The notes under the pieces were generated by a model. The model searched no databases and was not told the DNA's origin. It worked only from the letters and a program-made list of their open reading frames with translations. From assembly GCF_021655555.1 (NCBI RefSeq), contig NZ_AP023086.1:3192685-3256684 (forward strand): a DNA stretch of 64,000 nt, given 5' to 3'. A program made the position numbers and the translations under genes. This stretch comes from Marinagarivorans cellulosilyticus (GTDB lineage: Bacteria > Pseudomonadota > Gammaproteobacteria > Pseudomonadales > Cellvibrionaceae). Below are positions 24,918-33,511 of the stretch, piece by piece (within the stretch, counting starts at the first letter, position 1; each line of letters starts with the position of its first letter).

Positions 24918-27308
24918 ATGGCTGTCGATTTAAAACAGTTCCATCAGGTATTCATTGAAGAAAGCGTAGAAGGCTTAGATGCTATGGAATCTGCGCTGAT
25001 GGATCTCGACGTGGAATCCATTGATGACGAGGTCATCAATACGATTTTTCGCAGTGCGCATTCTATTAAAGGCGGCGGCGGTACATTTGGTTTTAGTGCG
25101 CTGGCTAGCTTTACGCATGTTTTAGAAACATTACTAGACGAAGTTAGGTCGGGCTCTCGCGGATTGACAACAGAGCAAGTTAACTTGTTGTTGCGTTCAG
25201 TTGATTGTATGCGTGAAATGCTGTCTTTAATTCAGGACGAGCGCAATGAGTACACGCCAGCGGCTATAGAAATACAAGCTGCACTGGAAGCGGTTTTAGG
25301 TGAAAGCAATACCGTTGAAAATAGCGAGCAAGATTGTGCTGGCGAGCATGCGGGTTGCTGGGAGATTATATTTAAGCCTGAACCTAGCATTATTAGAACA
25401 GGCAACGACCCATTGCGTTTAATTCGTGATTTATGCGAATTAGCACAAAATTCGTCAATAGAGCTGTTAGGGGATATTCCTAGCCTCGATCGCTTTGTTG
25501 CTGAAGATTGTTGTTTTCACTGGAAGGTTGATATAGAAGGTGAAGGCATTACAGAGCTTGCTATTCGCGAGGTTTTTGAGTGGGTTGAAGATGATTGCGA
25601 GCTTGTGATTAGCTCTAGCGAAAATAATCTCGCCGATTCTGGTGCTTCTGAACATCGTTGGCGTATTCACTTTGCGCCATATCCGCACTTATTTCAGACG
25701 GGCAATGACCCATTGCGAATACTGAACGAGCTGTCTCACTTGGGTGAAATGGTCACGTGTACGCTTAATGCATCGCAGCTGCCCTCGTTTAAATTGATGG
25801 ATAGCGAAAAGTGTTATATATCTTGGGATATAGAGCTGTTAGGGCCAACCAGCAAAAGTGAAATAGACGAAGTTTTTGAATGGGTCACAGGTGAGGGCGA
25901 CATTCATATAGAAGCTGTTAATTCGAGTGCACTGCCTGCTCCTACCACAGCAGAACCTATAGCATCCATTTCAACACCTGAGGCAGTTACAGCCCTCGAA
26001 CCAGAAAAACCATTACCTTCCGATTCGCCAGCCTCAAATAGCCCCGCGCCAACTATTGATAAGGCTGCCGCAAAGCCGGTACAAAAGAAAGCTTCGTCGG
26101 AATCATCGTCTATTCGAGTGGGTATCGATAAGATCGACAGCCTGATTAACATGGTTGGCGAGCTAGTGATTACACAGTCGATGTTGGGGCAGTTAGGGTC
26201 AGATTTTGATATTCAAAGTTTGCCTAAGCTTATCGAAGGTTTAAGCCAGTTAGAACAAAATACGCGTGAGTTACAAGAAAGTGTTATGCGTATACGGATG
26301 CTGCCAATTAGCTTTGTATTTAGTCGCTTCCCACGCATGGTGCGCGATTTAGGTCAAACGCTCGATAAAAAAATAGACCTCATTTTACAAGGCGAAAATA
26401 CCGAACTTGATAAAACCGTGATGGAAAAAATAGGCGACCCATTGGTGCATTTGGTTCGCAATTCTGTTGATCACGGTATTGAAACCTCGGCAGACCGCAT
26501 AGCGAATGGCAAGCCCGAAACGGGTACGGTAACGCTGAACGCTTACCACCAAGGTGGCAACGTTGTTATCGAAATTATTGATGATGGTCGCGGCCTAGAT
26601 AGGGCGCAAATAGCCGCGAAGGGTATCGAGCGCGGTTTAGTCAATGAAACGGATGCCGCTACTTTTAGTGATGAACAAATCTTTGACCTTATCTTTCAGC
26701 CTGGATTTTCTACTGCGCAACAAGTGAGTGATTTATCTGGCCGCGGGGTCGGGATGGATGTTGTTAAACGCAATATTCAAGCGCTCAACGGTGTTGTGGA
26801 AATACAATCCAAAAAAGGTGAGGGCACTAAAATTCGCATTAGTTTACCGCTAACGCTCGCTATTTTGGATGGCCAATTAGTGCGCGTAGGGGCCGATACT
26901 TACATCTTCCCGTTGGTGTCCATTGTGGAGTCTATGCAGTATCGCGAAGAGCTTGTTAACCATATTGCCGGCGGCTGCAGTGTTTTTAAATTGCGCGATG
27001 AATATGTTCCTATTGTGGATTTATCCGAAGCTTTTGGTAACGAAAAAATTGTTGATTGCAACAATTCACTCATGGTGGTTGTTGAATGTGATGGCTTTAA
27101 AGTTGGAATGCTAGTGGATGAGCTTATGGCGCAACAGCAGGTTGTTATTAAAAGCCTAGAGCAAAACTATCAGCGTATAGAAGGTATTTCGGGGGCAACC
27201 ATTTTGGGTGATGGTCGGGTTGCGCTGATTATCGATGTGCCTGGTGTTGTTAGATTGGCAGGCGCTGATCAACTCGTATTACAAAATTCTTTACGGAAAT
27301 CGGCATAG
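24918..27308 (+). CDS. cheA: Chemotaxis histidine kinase CheA with two tandem extra domains
   Basis: A 796-residue kinase. The HPt domain is at 1-130 with the phosphorylated His48 in RSAHSIKGGGGTFGF. Residues 147-232 and 246-332 are two copies of a ~86-residue domain, both beginning W-x-I-x-F-x-P and containing RTGNDPLR/QTGNDPLR and VFEWV. They occupy the place of the CheY/CheB-binding P2. A proline/alanine-rich linker (~335-395) follows, then dimerisation, the ATPase domain (HLVRNSVDHGIE, DDGRGLD, GRGVGMDVV) and a CheW-like C-terminal domain. Overall it is a normal CheA except for the duplicated middle domain. AAGGTAAG precedes the ATG. Confidence 0.93.
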   Translation: MAVDLKQFHQVFIEESVEGLDAMESALMDLDVESIDDEVINTIFRSAHSIKGGGGTFGFSALASFTHVLETLLDEVRSGSRGLTTEQVNLLLRSVDCMREMLSLIQDERNEYTPAAIEIQAALEAVLGESNTVENSEQDCAGEHAGCWEIIFKPEPSIIRTGNDPLRLIRDLCELAQNSSIELLGDIPSLDRFVAEDCCFHWKVDIEGEGITELAIREVFEWVEDDCELVISSSENNLADSGASEHRWRIHFAPYPHLFQTGNDPLRILNELSHLGEMVTCTLNASQLPSFKLMDSEKCYISWDIELLGPTSKSEIDEVFEWVTGEGDIHIEAVNSSALPAPTTAEPIASISTPEAVTALEPEKPLPSDSPASNSPAPTIDKAAAKPVQKKASSESSSIRVGIDKIDSLINMVGELVITQSMLGQLGSDFDIQSLPKLIEGLSQLEQNTRELQESVMRIRMLPISFVFSRFPRMVRDLGQTLDKKIDLILQGENTELDKTVMEKIGDPLVHLVRNSVDHGIETSADRIANGKPETGTVTLNAYHQGGNVVIEIIDDGRGLDRAQIAAKGIERGLVNETDAATFSDEQIFDLIFQPGFSTAQQVSDLSGRGVGMDVVKRNIQALNGVVEIQSKKGEGTKIRISLPLTLAILDGQLVRVGADTYIFPLVSIVESMQYREELVNHIAGGCSVFKLRDEYVPIVDLSEAFGNEKIVDCNNSLMVVVECDGFKVGMLVDELMAQQQVVIKSLEQNYQRIEGISGATILGDGRVALIIDVPGVVRLAGADQLVLQNSLRKSA

Positions 27309-27317
27309 GGTAATCGT

Positions 27318-27845
27318 ATGCAAGCTGAAAAAATAGAATCAGGTATTGATGGGCAATCAGATGCTGCACCTTCTGGGCAATACCTTACATTTATTATGAA
27401 CGATGAAGAGTATGGCGTAGATATTTTATGCGTACAAGAGATTAGAGGCTGGGAACCAACCACGCCATTACCTAATGCTCCCTCGCAGATAAAAGGCGTA
27501 ATAAATCTTCGTGGCACCATTGTGCCTATAGTCGATTTGCGTCAGTGCTTTGGCCTAGATGGCATTGAGTACAGCGCTGTAACTGTTGTGATTGTCCTAA
27601 AAGTGCGAACACAAGAAGGCGCTAGGGTCATGGGTATTGTGGTAGATGCCGTATCGGATGTCTATACCTTATCGCGCAGTGATATGCGCAGCGCTCCTGA
27701 TTTAGGCAATAGTATTGATACCGATTTTATTCAGGGCTTGGTTACCGTTGACGAAAAAATGGTTATTTTATTAGATATCGATAAATTGCTGACGACTGAA
27801 GAGTTACCTAGTCTGGCTGAACTTAAAAGCGCATTAAGCGCATAA
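27318..27845 (+). CDS. cheW: Chemotaxis coupling protein CheW
   Basis: A 175-residue CheW, which links chemoreceptors to CheA. The family blocks are YLTFIMNDEEYGVDILCVQEI, GVINLRGTIVPIVDLRQCFG and LLDIDKLL near the end. The first ~20 residues form a short unstructured extension. It is 9 bp after cheA and 32 bp before the receptor gene. Confidence 0.92.
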   Translation: MQAEKIESGIDGQSDAAPSGQYLTFIMNDEEYGVDILCVQEIRGWEPTTPLPNAPSQIKGVINLRGTIVPIVDLRQCFGLDGIEYSAVTVVIVLKVRTQEGARVMGIVVDAVSDVYTLSRSDMRSAPDLGNSIDTDFIQGLVTVDEKMVILLDIDKLLTTEELPSLAELKSALSA

Positions 27846-27877
27846 AATTATCTCAGGAATATGAGAGGAATATTGGC

Positions 27878-30598
27878 ATGAATGCGATTTCACAACTATT
27901 AGGCGGCGGTAAACATTCGGCAGTATTGGATGCGCTTAATCATGCGCAGGGCGTAATCGAAATGGATGCGCACTCGGGACTTATCAAAAGCGTTAACCGT
28001 TACTTTTGTAATTTATTGGGTTTGCAGCCAGATTCCGTGATTGATACTGCGCTAGATAGTTATTGTAGCGATGCACAAATCGCTAAAAAAATTGTAGATA
28101 ATTCACGCTCTCATACTATCAGAGAGGGGGCAGAAGTTTATATGCCAAGCCAAACCCCCCGCGGCCAAGTTTGGTGTTTGCTGCATTTTGTACCGGTTAT
28201 GGATAAAAGTGGTGGTGTCAATAGTATTATTGTTTTTGCTAAAGATGCTACCGAGCGAAAGCAGCAAGAAGAAAAGAATGCACAAAATAGCCGTTATGCC
28301 GATGCGCTTAAGCAATGCCAAGCCAATGTAATGCTGGCGGATAACGATCTTAATATCGTATATATGAACGATACTGTTAAAGCCATGTTGCGCGCGCGTG
28401 AAACAGAACTTAAAGCGCTTTTACCTAATTTTAGTGTGGATAGTTTAATTGGTACCAACGTAGATACCTTCCATAAAAATCCTGCGCACCAGCGCAATTT
28501 GTTAGGGGGCCTGCAGAAACCTTATAGCACCGATTTGAAATTAAACGAATTGACATTTGGTTTAATTGCGACACCTTGGTGTGATGAAGACGGTAATCGT
28601 TTAGGTACATTAGTGGAATGGCAGGATAAAACGGATGAGCTTGCCAAAGAGGAAGAGGCCGAGGCCATCGCGACCGAGAACCTACGCATTCGGCAAGCAT
28701 TAGATGTATGTGATACAAGCGTGATGGTTGCCGACCAAGACCTTAATATTATTTATATGAATAAAGCAGTATCCGAAATGCTGCAAAATCGACAGCAGGA
28801 ATTACAAGGCGCTATTCCCGGTTTTGATTCGCGCAACCTTATGGGCTCTTGTATTGATGATTTCCATAAAAATCCTGCCCATCAGCGCAGTATGTTAGCA
28901 GGGCTTACGTCCTCCTATACCACCGATATTAATGTCGCATCACTCACCTTTGGTTTGATTGCTACCCCGTTGTTTGATCAACAAGGAAATCGGACCGGCA
29001 CTGTAGTCGAATGGAAGGATCGTACGGTAGAGCTAGCAGCCCTTGAAAGAGAGCGCAATCTGTCCTCTGAAAACGCACGTGTAAGGCAAGCGCTTGATGC
29101 GGTTACAGCCAATGTCATGATTGCCGATGACGATGCAAATATTATATACATGAATGACTCGGTGCAATCCATGATGCGTACCGCCGAACAAGATTTAAGA
29201 CAAGAGCTTCGCGATTTTAATGCTAACGATTTGCTGGGTAAAAATATGGATATTTTCCATAAAAACCCAGCGCATCAACGAGGTTTAATTCAAAATTTGC
29301 GCACAACTTATAAGGGCAAAGCGGAAGTGGCAGGCCGGCACTTTTCTGTGATCGCGACACCAATATTGGTTGATGGTGAACGTACAGGCACTGTTGTTGA
29401 GTGGGCCGATAAAACCGCTGAAATCAATATAGAGCGGGAAATTGATGGCATGTTGGAAGCGGCCATGGGTGGGGATTTTACCCGTCAGTTAAGCTTGGAC
29501 GGAAAATCGGGCTTTTTTGCAGATTTAAGTAAGGGATTAAATACACTGGTATCGACCGTAGAGGTTTCGCTGAACGATGTCTTACGCATGTTAGGTGCGA
29601 TGGCAAAAGGCGATTTATCAGAGCGCATTACCCGCGATTATCAAGGTGCCTTTGGCCAGCTAAAAAGCGATGCTAACTTAACAGCCGATAAACTGACCGA
29701 AATTATCGGTAAAATTAGAGCCTCATCCGGGGCAATATCTACCGCTGCAAATGAAATTGCACAAGGCAATGCCGATTTAAGCCAGCGCACAGAAGAGCAA
29801 GCCTCCTCCCTAGAAGAAACCGCTTCCAGCATGGAAGAAATGACTTCTACGGTAAGGCAAAGTGCTACTAATGCGCAGGAAGCCAATACTTTTTCTGATG
29901 ATGCAAAAGTGAAGGCGCGCAGTGGCGGAGAAGTGGTATCCAAAGCCATACAGGCGATGGAAGACATTAATGTCGCAAGCAAAAAAATCAGCGATATTAT
30001 TGGCGTTATCGACGAGATTGCTTTTCAGACTAACTTGTTGGCATTAAATGCGGCGGTTGAAGCTGCGCGCGCTGGCGAGCAAGGTCGCGGCTTTGCGGTA
30101 GTCGCTGGTGAAGTGCGAAACCTTGCGCAGCGCTCAGCTGGTGCCGCAAAAGAAATTAAAGACCTTATTCGCGATAGCGTAGCTAAAGTGGAAGATGGTC
30201 GCGAACTTGTGAATGCTTCTGGTGCGACCCTGTCAGAAATTGTTGAGTCGGTTGAGAAGGTTGGCGGTATGATCCGGGAAATCGCTGCCGCCGCACTAGA
30301 GCAAACAAGTGGTATTGAGCAAGTAAATACCGCTATTTCACAAATGGATGAAATGACGCAGCAAAACGCCGCATTAGTGGAAGAAGCCTCGGCTGCGGGC
30401 CAAGCCATGGCGGATCAAGCGCGAACAATGAACGCAGTTGTGGAGTTTTTTAGTGTTGGCGCTGGCGGTGGGATGTCGGCCAGTTATCGGGTTAGCTCTC
30501 CGGCCCCAGCGGCGTCATCGCCATCGGTATCGCGCAAGGTCTCTACGCCTCAGCCCAGTAAATCGGTTAAGTCAGACGATGACTGGGAAGAATTTTAG
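27878..30598 (+). CDS. Soluble PAS-rich methyl-accepting chemotaxis protein with C-terminal CheR-tether motif
   Basis: A 906-residue receptor with no membrane segment. Order: one PAS-like domain (~10-130), three closely similar PAS repeats starting near 149, 280 and 411 (131-residue spacing, each with a DxFHKNPAHQR block), a HAMP-like region (~515-600) and the methyl-accepting signalling domain (tip IDEIAFQTNLLALNAAVEAARAGEQGRGFAVV, shortened here as residues around 710-745). The extreme C-terminus is DDDWEEF, resembling the NWETF pentapeptide that docks CheR and CheB on enteric receptors. Being soluble, it probably senses a cytoplasmic or redox cue; the ligand or cofactor of the repeats is unknown. 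It is in the operon with its own cheR, cheD and cheB. Confidence 0.9.
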   Translation: MNAISQLLGGGKHSAVLDALNHAQGVIEMDAHSGLIKSVNRYFCNLLGLQPDSVIDTALDSYCSDAQIAKKIVDNSRSHTIREGAEVYMPSQTPRGQVWCLLHFVPVMDKSGGVNSIIVFAKDATERKQQEEKNAQNSRYADALKQCQANVMLADNDLNIVYMNDTVKAMLRARETELKALLPNFSVDSLIGTNVDTFHKNPAHQRNLLGGLQKPYSTDLKLNELTFGLIATPWCDEDGNRLGTLVEWQDKTDELAKEEEAEAIATENLRIRQALDVCDTSVMVADQDLNIIYMNKAVSEMLQNRQQELQGAIPGFDSRNLMGSCIDDFHKNPAHQRSMLAGLTSSYTTDINVASLTFGLIATPLFDQQGNRTGTVVEWKDRTVELAALERERNLSSENARVRQALDAVTANVMIADDDANIIYMNDSVQSMMRTAEQDLRQELRDFNANDLLGKNMDIFHKNPAHQRGLIQNLRTTYKGKAEVAGRHFSVIATPILVDGERTGTVVEWADKTAEINIEREIDGMLEAAMGGDFTRQLSLDGKSGFFADLSKGLNTLVSTVEVSLNDVLRMLGAMAKGDLSERITRDYQGAFGQLKSDANLTADKLTEIIGKIRASSGAISTAANEIAQGNADLSQRTEEQASSLEETASSMEEMTSTVRQSATNAQEANTFSDDAKVKARSGGEVVSKAIQAMEDINVASKKISDIIGVIDEIAFQTNLLALNAAVEAARAGEQGRGFAVVAGEVRNLAQRSAGAAKEIKDLIRDSVAKVEDGRELVNASGATLSEIVESVEKVGGMIREIAAAALEQTSGIEQVNTAISQMDEMTQQNAALVEEASAAGQAMADQARTMNAVVEFFSVGAGGGMSASYRVSSPAPAASSPSVSRKVSTPQPSKSVKSDDDWEEF

Positions 30599-30612
30599 GG
30601 CTGAGCAAATTT

Positions 30613-30638
30613 GTGCAATAGCTTAAGGCTATTGCGCA
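30613..30638 (+). other. Hairpin between MCP and cheR
   Basis: GCAATAGC (30615-30622) pairs with GCTATTGC (30628-30635) and the stem extends by G-T and A-T pairs. There is no T-run. It may partly attenuate or process the operon transcript. Confidence 0.35.
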
Positions 30639-30685
30639 GGCATTGGTAGTTTCTGTATTCATATGGCTTTAATAGAGTGTGTTTT

Positions 30686-31537
30686 ATGGTTGGAGTGAGT
30701 AAACGCGTTGAAGCGCCGAGCCAAGGTAACCGTGAATTTACGATGACCTATGCCAACTTTGCACATATTCGAGATATCGCTTACGACTTAACTGGCATTA
30801 CACTTTCGGACCACAAGCAAAATATGATTTATGGCCGCTTGGCGCGTCGTTTGCGGGCATTAGGTTTAAGTTCTTTTGATGATTATTGCAATTTATTATC
30901 GGAAGATTCCCCTGAATTACATGAGTTTATTAACGCCATTACCACAAATTTGACGGCGTTTTTTCGTGAAAACCATCATTTTGATTTTTTAAAAACAACC
31001 GCTTTCCCCAATATTATTCGAAAAAATATGGCGTCTAAGCGGCTGCGCATATGGTCTGCAGGCTGCTCTACGGGTGAGGAGCCCTATAGTATTGCAATGA
31101 CGCTGTCGGCAACGGCAGGGTTTAGCCAGTGGAATGCTAAAATATTAGCGACAGATCTTGATTCGAATGTGGTTGACAAAGGTCGCCGCGGAATCTATCA
31201 GGAAGACCGCTGTACAGGAATACCCAATGAGTACACCCGCTATTTAAAGCGAAATCCAAGTACCGGGGAAATAAAAATACGCGAAGATGTACAAGAAAAA
31301 ATTGCTTTTAAGCAGCTTAATTTGCTGCATCAATGGCCCATGAAAGGGCCGTTCGACATTATTTTTTGCAGAAATGTTGTTATCTATTTTGATCAAGAAA
31401 CACAAAAAAAACTGTTCGCACGTTACCATAAAATGTTAGCTGAAGGCGGCTATCTATTTATTGGTCACTCCGAGAATTTAAACCGCGTTTCCAACGATTT
31501 CACCTCGTTGGGAAAAACGATGTACCAAAAGAAGTAA
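30686..31537 (+). CDS. cheR: Chemotaxis protein methyltransferase CheR
   Basis: About 283 residues. N-terminal alpha-helical CheR domain (GITLSDHKQNMIYGRLARRLR), SAM-binding core (RIWSAGCSTGEEPYSIAM) and the late motif FDIIFCRNVVIYFD. CheR methylates glutamates on receptors, using S-adenosylmethionine. The partner receptor upstream ends in a CheR-docking-like pentapeptide. ATG 30686 is favoured; an in-frame GTG at 30677 is an equally close alternative. It is followed by cheD after 5 bp. Confidence 0.92.
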   Translation: MVGVSKRVEAPSQGNREFTMTYANFAHIRDIAYDLTGITLSDHKQNMIYGRLARRLRALGLSSFDDYCNLLSEDSPELHEFINAITTNLTAFFRENHHFDFLKTTAFPNIIRKNMASKRLRIWSAGCSTGEEPYSIAMTLSATAGFSQWNAKILATDLDSNVVDKGRRGIYQEDRCTGIPNEYTRYLKRNPSTGEIKIREDVQEKIAFKQLNLLHQWPMKGPFDIIFCRNVVIYFDQETQKKLFARYHKMLAEGGYLFIGHSENLNRVSNDFTSLGKTMYQKK

Positions 31538-31542
31538 CGTGT

Positions 31543-32190
31543 ATGTCGAGTCATTCCGTTAAGCCATTCCAAATGCCCAAGGCGCCAAAAGGGTTTGAGC
31601 ATATCAAACGATTCTGGGATCCAACGCATCAAGTTGTTACCGCAAAAATTTTGCCTGGTGAGTGTTATGTATCAGGCGGCACAGAAATGATTAGTACGGT
31701 TTTAGGTTCTTGTATTTCGGCGTGTGTTCGCGACCCAATTGCTAGGGTTGGCGGCATGAACCACTTTATGTTGCCCTTACAATCTGGCGCAACGGGTATA
31801 TCCCGTACTGCGGCGATGGACCCAGCCCTGTGTTACGGTAATTGGGCAATGGAATATTTGGTGAACGAGATTTTAAAGCTTGGCGGGCGAAAAGATCGCT
31901 TAGAAGTGAAAGTTTTTGGTGGCGGCAGGGTGCTTGCCGGTATGACCAATATTGATGTGGGCAAGCAAAACATTGATTTTATTACCCAGTATATTGCAAG
32001 CGAAGGTTTACGACTTAAAGCGCAAGATGTTGGTGATATTTACCCGCGCAAGGTTTTGTATTTCCCTGAGACGGGTAATGTAAAAATGAAAAAATTGAAA
32101 ACAGAAAGAGCGCCAGAAGTCTCAAAACAAGAGAAAAAGTATCTCGATTCTATGGCAAAACCTACTTCGACCGATATAGAGCTGTTTTAG
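31543..32190 (+). CDS. cheD: Chemoreceptor glutamine deamidase CheD
   Basis: A 215-residue CheD, which deamidates receptor glutamines. The catalytic Cys lies in LGSCISACVRDP and the His in GGMNHFMLP, the standard pair. The C-terminal ~40 residues form a charged tail (KMKKLKTERAPEVS). It is 5 bp after cheR. A 140-bp mobile repeat begins 14 bp after its stop. Confidence 0.92.
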   Translation: MSSHSVKPFQMPKAPKGFEHIKRFWDPTHQVVTAKILPGECYVSGGTEMISTVLGSCISACVRDPIARVGGMNHFMLPLQSGATGISRTAAMDPALCYGNWAMEYLVNEILKLGGRKDRLEVKVFGGGRVLAGMTNIDVGKQNIDFITQYIASEGLRLKAQDVGDIYPRKVLYFPETGNVKMKKLKTERAPEVSKQEKKYLDSMAKPTSTDIELF

Positions 32191-32204
32191 AGGTTTTGTT
32201 AATA

Positions 32205-32344
32205 GGGCACCTCTGAAAATAGTAATTTTTGTGTGAGAGCAAGGAAGCACCGCCCGGAGAGCCGCAGTTTACGTGGTGTAAATGAGGACTCGAGGACGGA
32301 GCTGACGCCGCTATCGCGGAAAAAGTGCATTTTTAGAGATGCCC
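32205..32344. mobile_element. 140-bp MITE-like element, copy 1 (between cheD and cheB)
   Basis: The left end reads GGGCACCTCTGAAAAT and the right end, reverse-complemented, GGGCATCTCTAAAAAT, so terminal inverted repeats match at 14 of 16. The element is flanked by AATA on both sides (32201-32204 and 32345-32348), a 4-bp target duplication. A near-identical 140-bp copy is at 52782-52921. It has no reading frame of its own and would need a transposase from elsewhere. Internal TTTAC-GTGGT-GTAAA is a small hairpin. Confidence 0.85.
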
Positions 32345-32398
32345 AATAGTGTTGTAGGAAATTTTTCCTGGTTTTAAACCACGTTAAGGTGAATACCC

Positions 32399-33442
32399 TT
32401 GGAACGGAAAAAAATAAAAGTATTAATCGTTGACGATTCGGCCTTAATTCGAACATTGCTAACGGCTTTGCTCAATGAAGACCGCCGTCTAGAAGTTGTA
32501 GGGACTGCAAACGACCCCTTTGAAGCTCGCGAAAAAATTAAGCAGCTCTCGCCAGATGTGATTACGCTTGATATAGAAATGCCTAAAATGAATGGCATTG
32601 TGTTCTTGAAAAATTTAATGCGCCTTCGCCCTATGCCAGTGGTGATGATATCGACACTCACCCAAGCTGGTGCTCCAGCCACTTTAGAAGCGCTGGAAAT
32701 TGGCGCTATTGATTATGTGGCGAAACCTCAAGGGGATGATCCGCACGCTCTTGAGCAGTACGGTAAGAATATTTGTGAGAAGGTATTTTGGGCGGCAAAG
32801 GCAAATGTGGCGCATTTTTCTCAAACTAGCGAGCCTAAGAAATCACGCGTGACGATGTCTGGTCGCGCTAAAGCGGGTTTTATTTGCGCTATTGGTGCCT
32901 CAACAGGCGGGACAGAGGCTATTAAATGCGTTGTTTCTGCTTTACCTGAGCACGCCCCCCCCATTGTTATTGCTCAACACATTCCTGCGGCTTTTAGCCA
33001 ATCTTTTGCTAAGCGGGTGGATGCGTGTTCGGCCGTTAGTGTTCACGAAGCCGCGCACCAACAGCCGATTGAAGCGGGCCATGTCTATCTTGCGCCTGGG
33101 CATTCACATCTTCGTATAAGGCGTGCGGGAAGTGGTTATGTTTGTATGTTAGACGACGGCCCTGAAATTAACCGCCATAGGCCATCGGTTGAGCCGTTGT
33201 TTGATTCTGTTAATGCGGCTGCCGGCAAGCTTGCGGTGGGGGTTATGTTAACGGGGATGGGCGCTGATGGCGCACAGGCTTTATTACGTCTAAAAGAAAG
33301 GGGCGCATTTACAATTGTTCAGGATGAGCAAACGTCGGTTGTTTGGGGCATGCCAGGGGCCGCCTATAAACTAGGTGCCGCCAGCGCTATGTTACCCCTC
33401 GAAAAAATAAGTGCAGAAATTATTAAGCACGCGTGTAAATAG
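32399..33442 (+). CDS. cheB: Chemotaxis protein-glutamate methylesterase CheB
   Basis: A 347-residue CheB: receiver domain (VDDSALIRTLL, phospho-Asp in ITLDIEMPKMNG, Lys in VAKPQ), short linker and methylesterase domain with catalytic Ser in GASTGGTEA, His in AQHIPAAFS and Asp in MGADGAQA. It removes methyl groups from receptors when phosphorylated by CheA. The start is TTG at 32399, supported by AAGGTG 7 bp upstream. A 140-bp mobile element sits between it and cheD, so its expression may rely partly on sequence in or after that element. Confidence 0.92.
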   Translation: MERKKIKVLIVDDSALIRTLLTALLNEDRRLEVVGTANDPFEAREKIKQLSPDVITLDIEMPKMNGIVFLKNLMRLRPMPVVMISTLTQAGAPATLEALEIGAIDYVAKPQGDDPHALEQYGKNICEKVFWAAKANVAHFSQTSEPKKSRVTMSGRAKAGFICAIGASTGGTEAIKCVVSALPEHAPPIVIAQHIPAAFSQSFAKRVDACSAVSVHEAAHQQPIEAGHVYLAPGHSHLRIRRAGSGYVCMLDDGPEINRHRPSVEPLFDSVNAAAGKLAVGVMLTGMGADGAQALLRLKERGAFTIVQDEQTSVVWGMPGAAYKLGAASAMLPLEKISAEIIKHACK

Positions 33443-33511
33443 TTGTACAGAACCCACGCCGTTGCGGCTGTAGCCTGCAACCCATTAGGTTGTGCGTTTA
33501 GCCGTTGAGTA

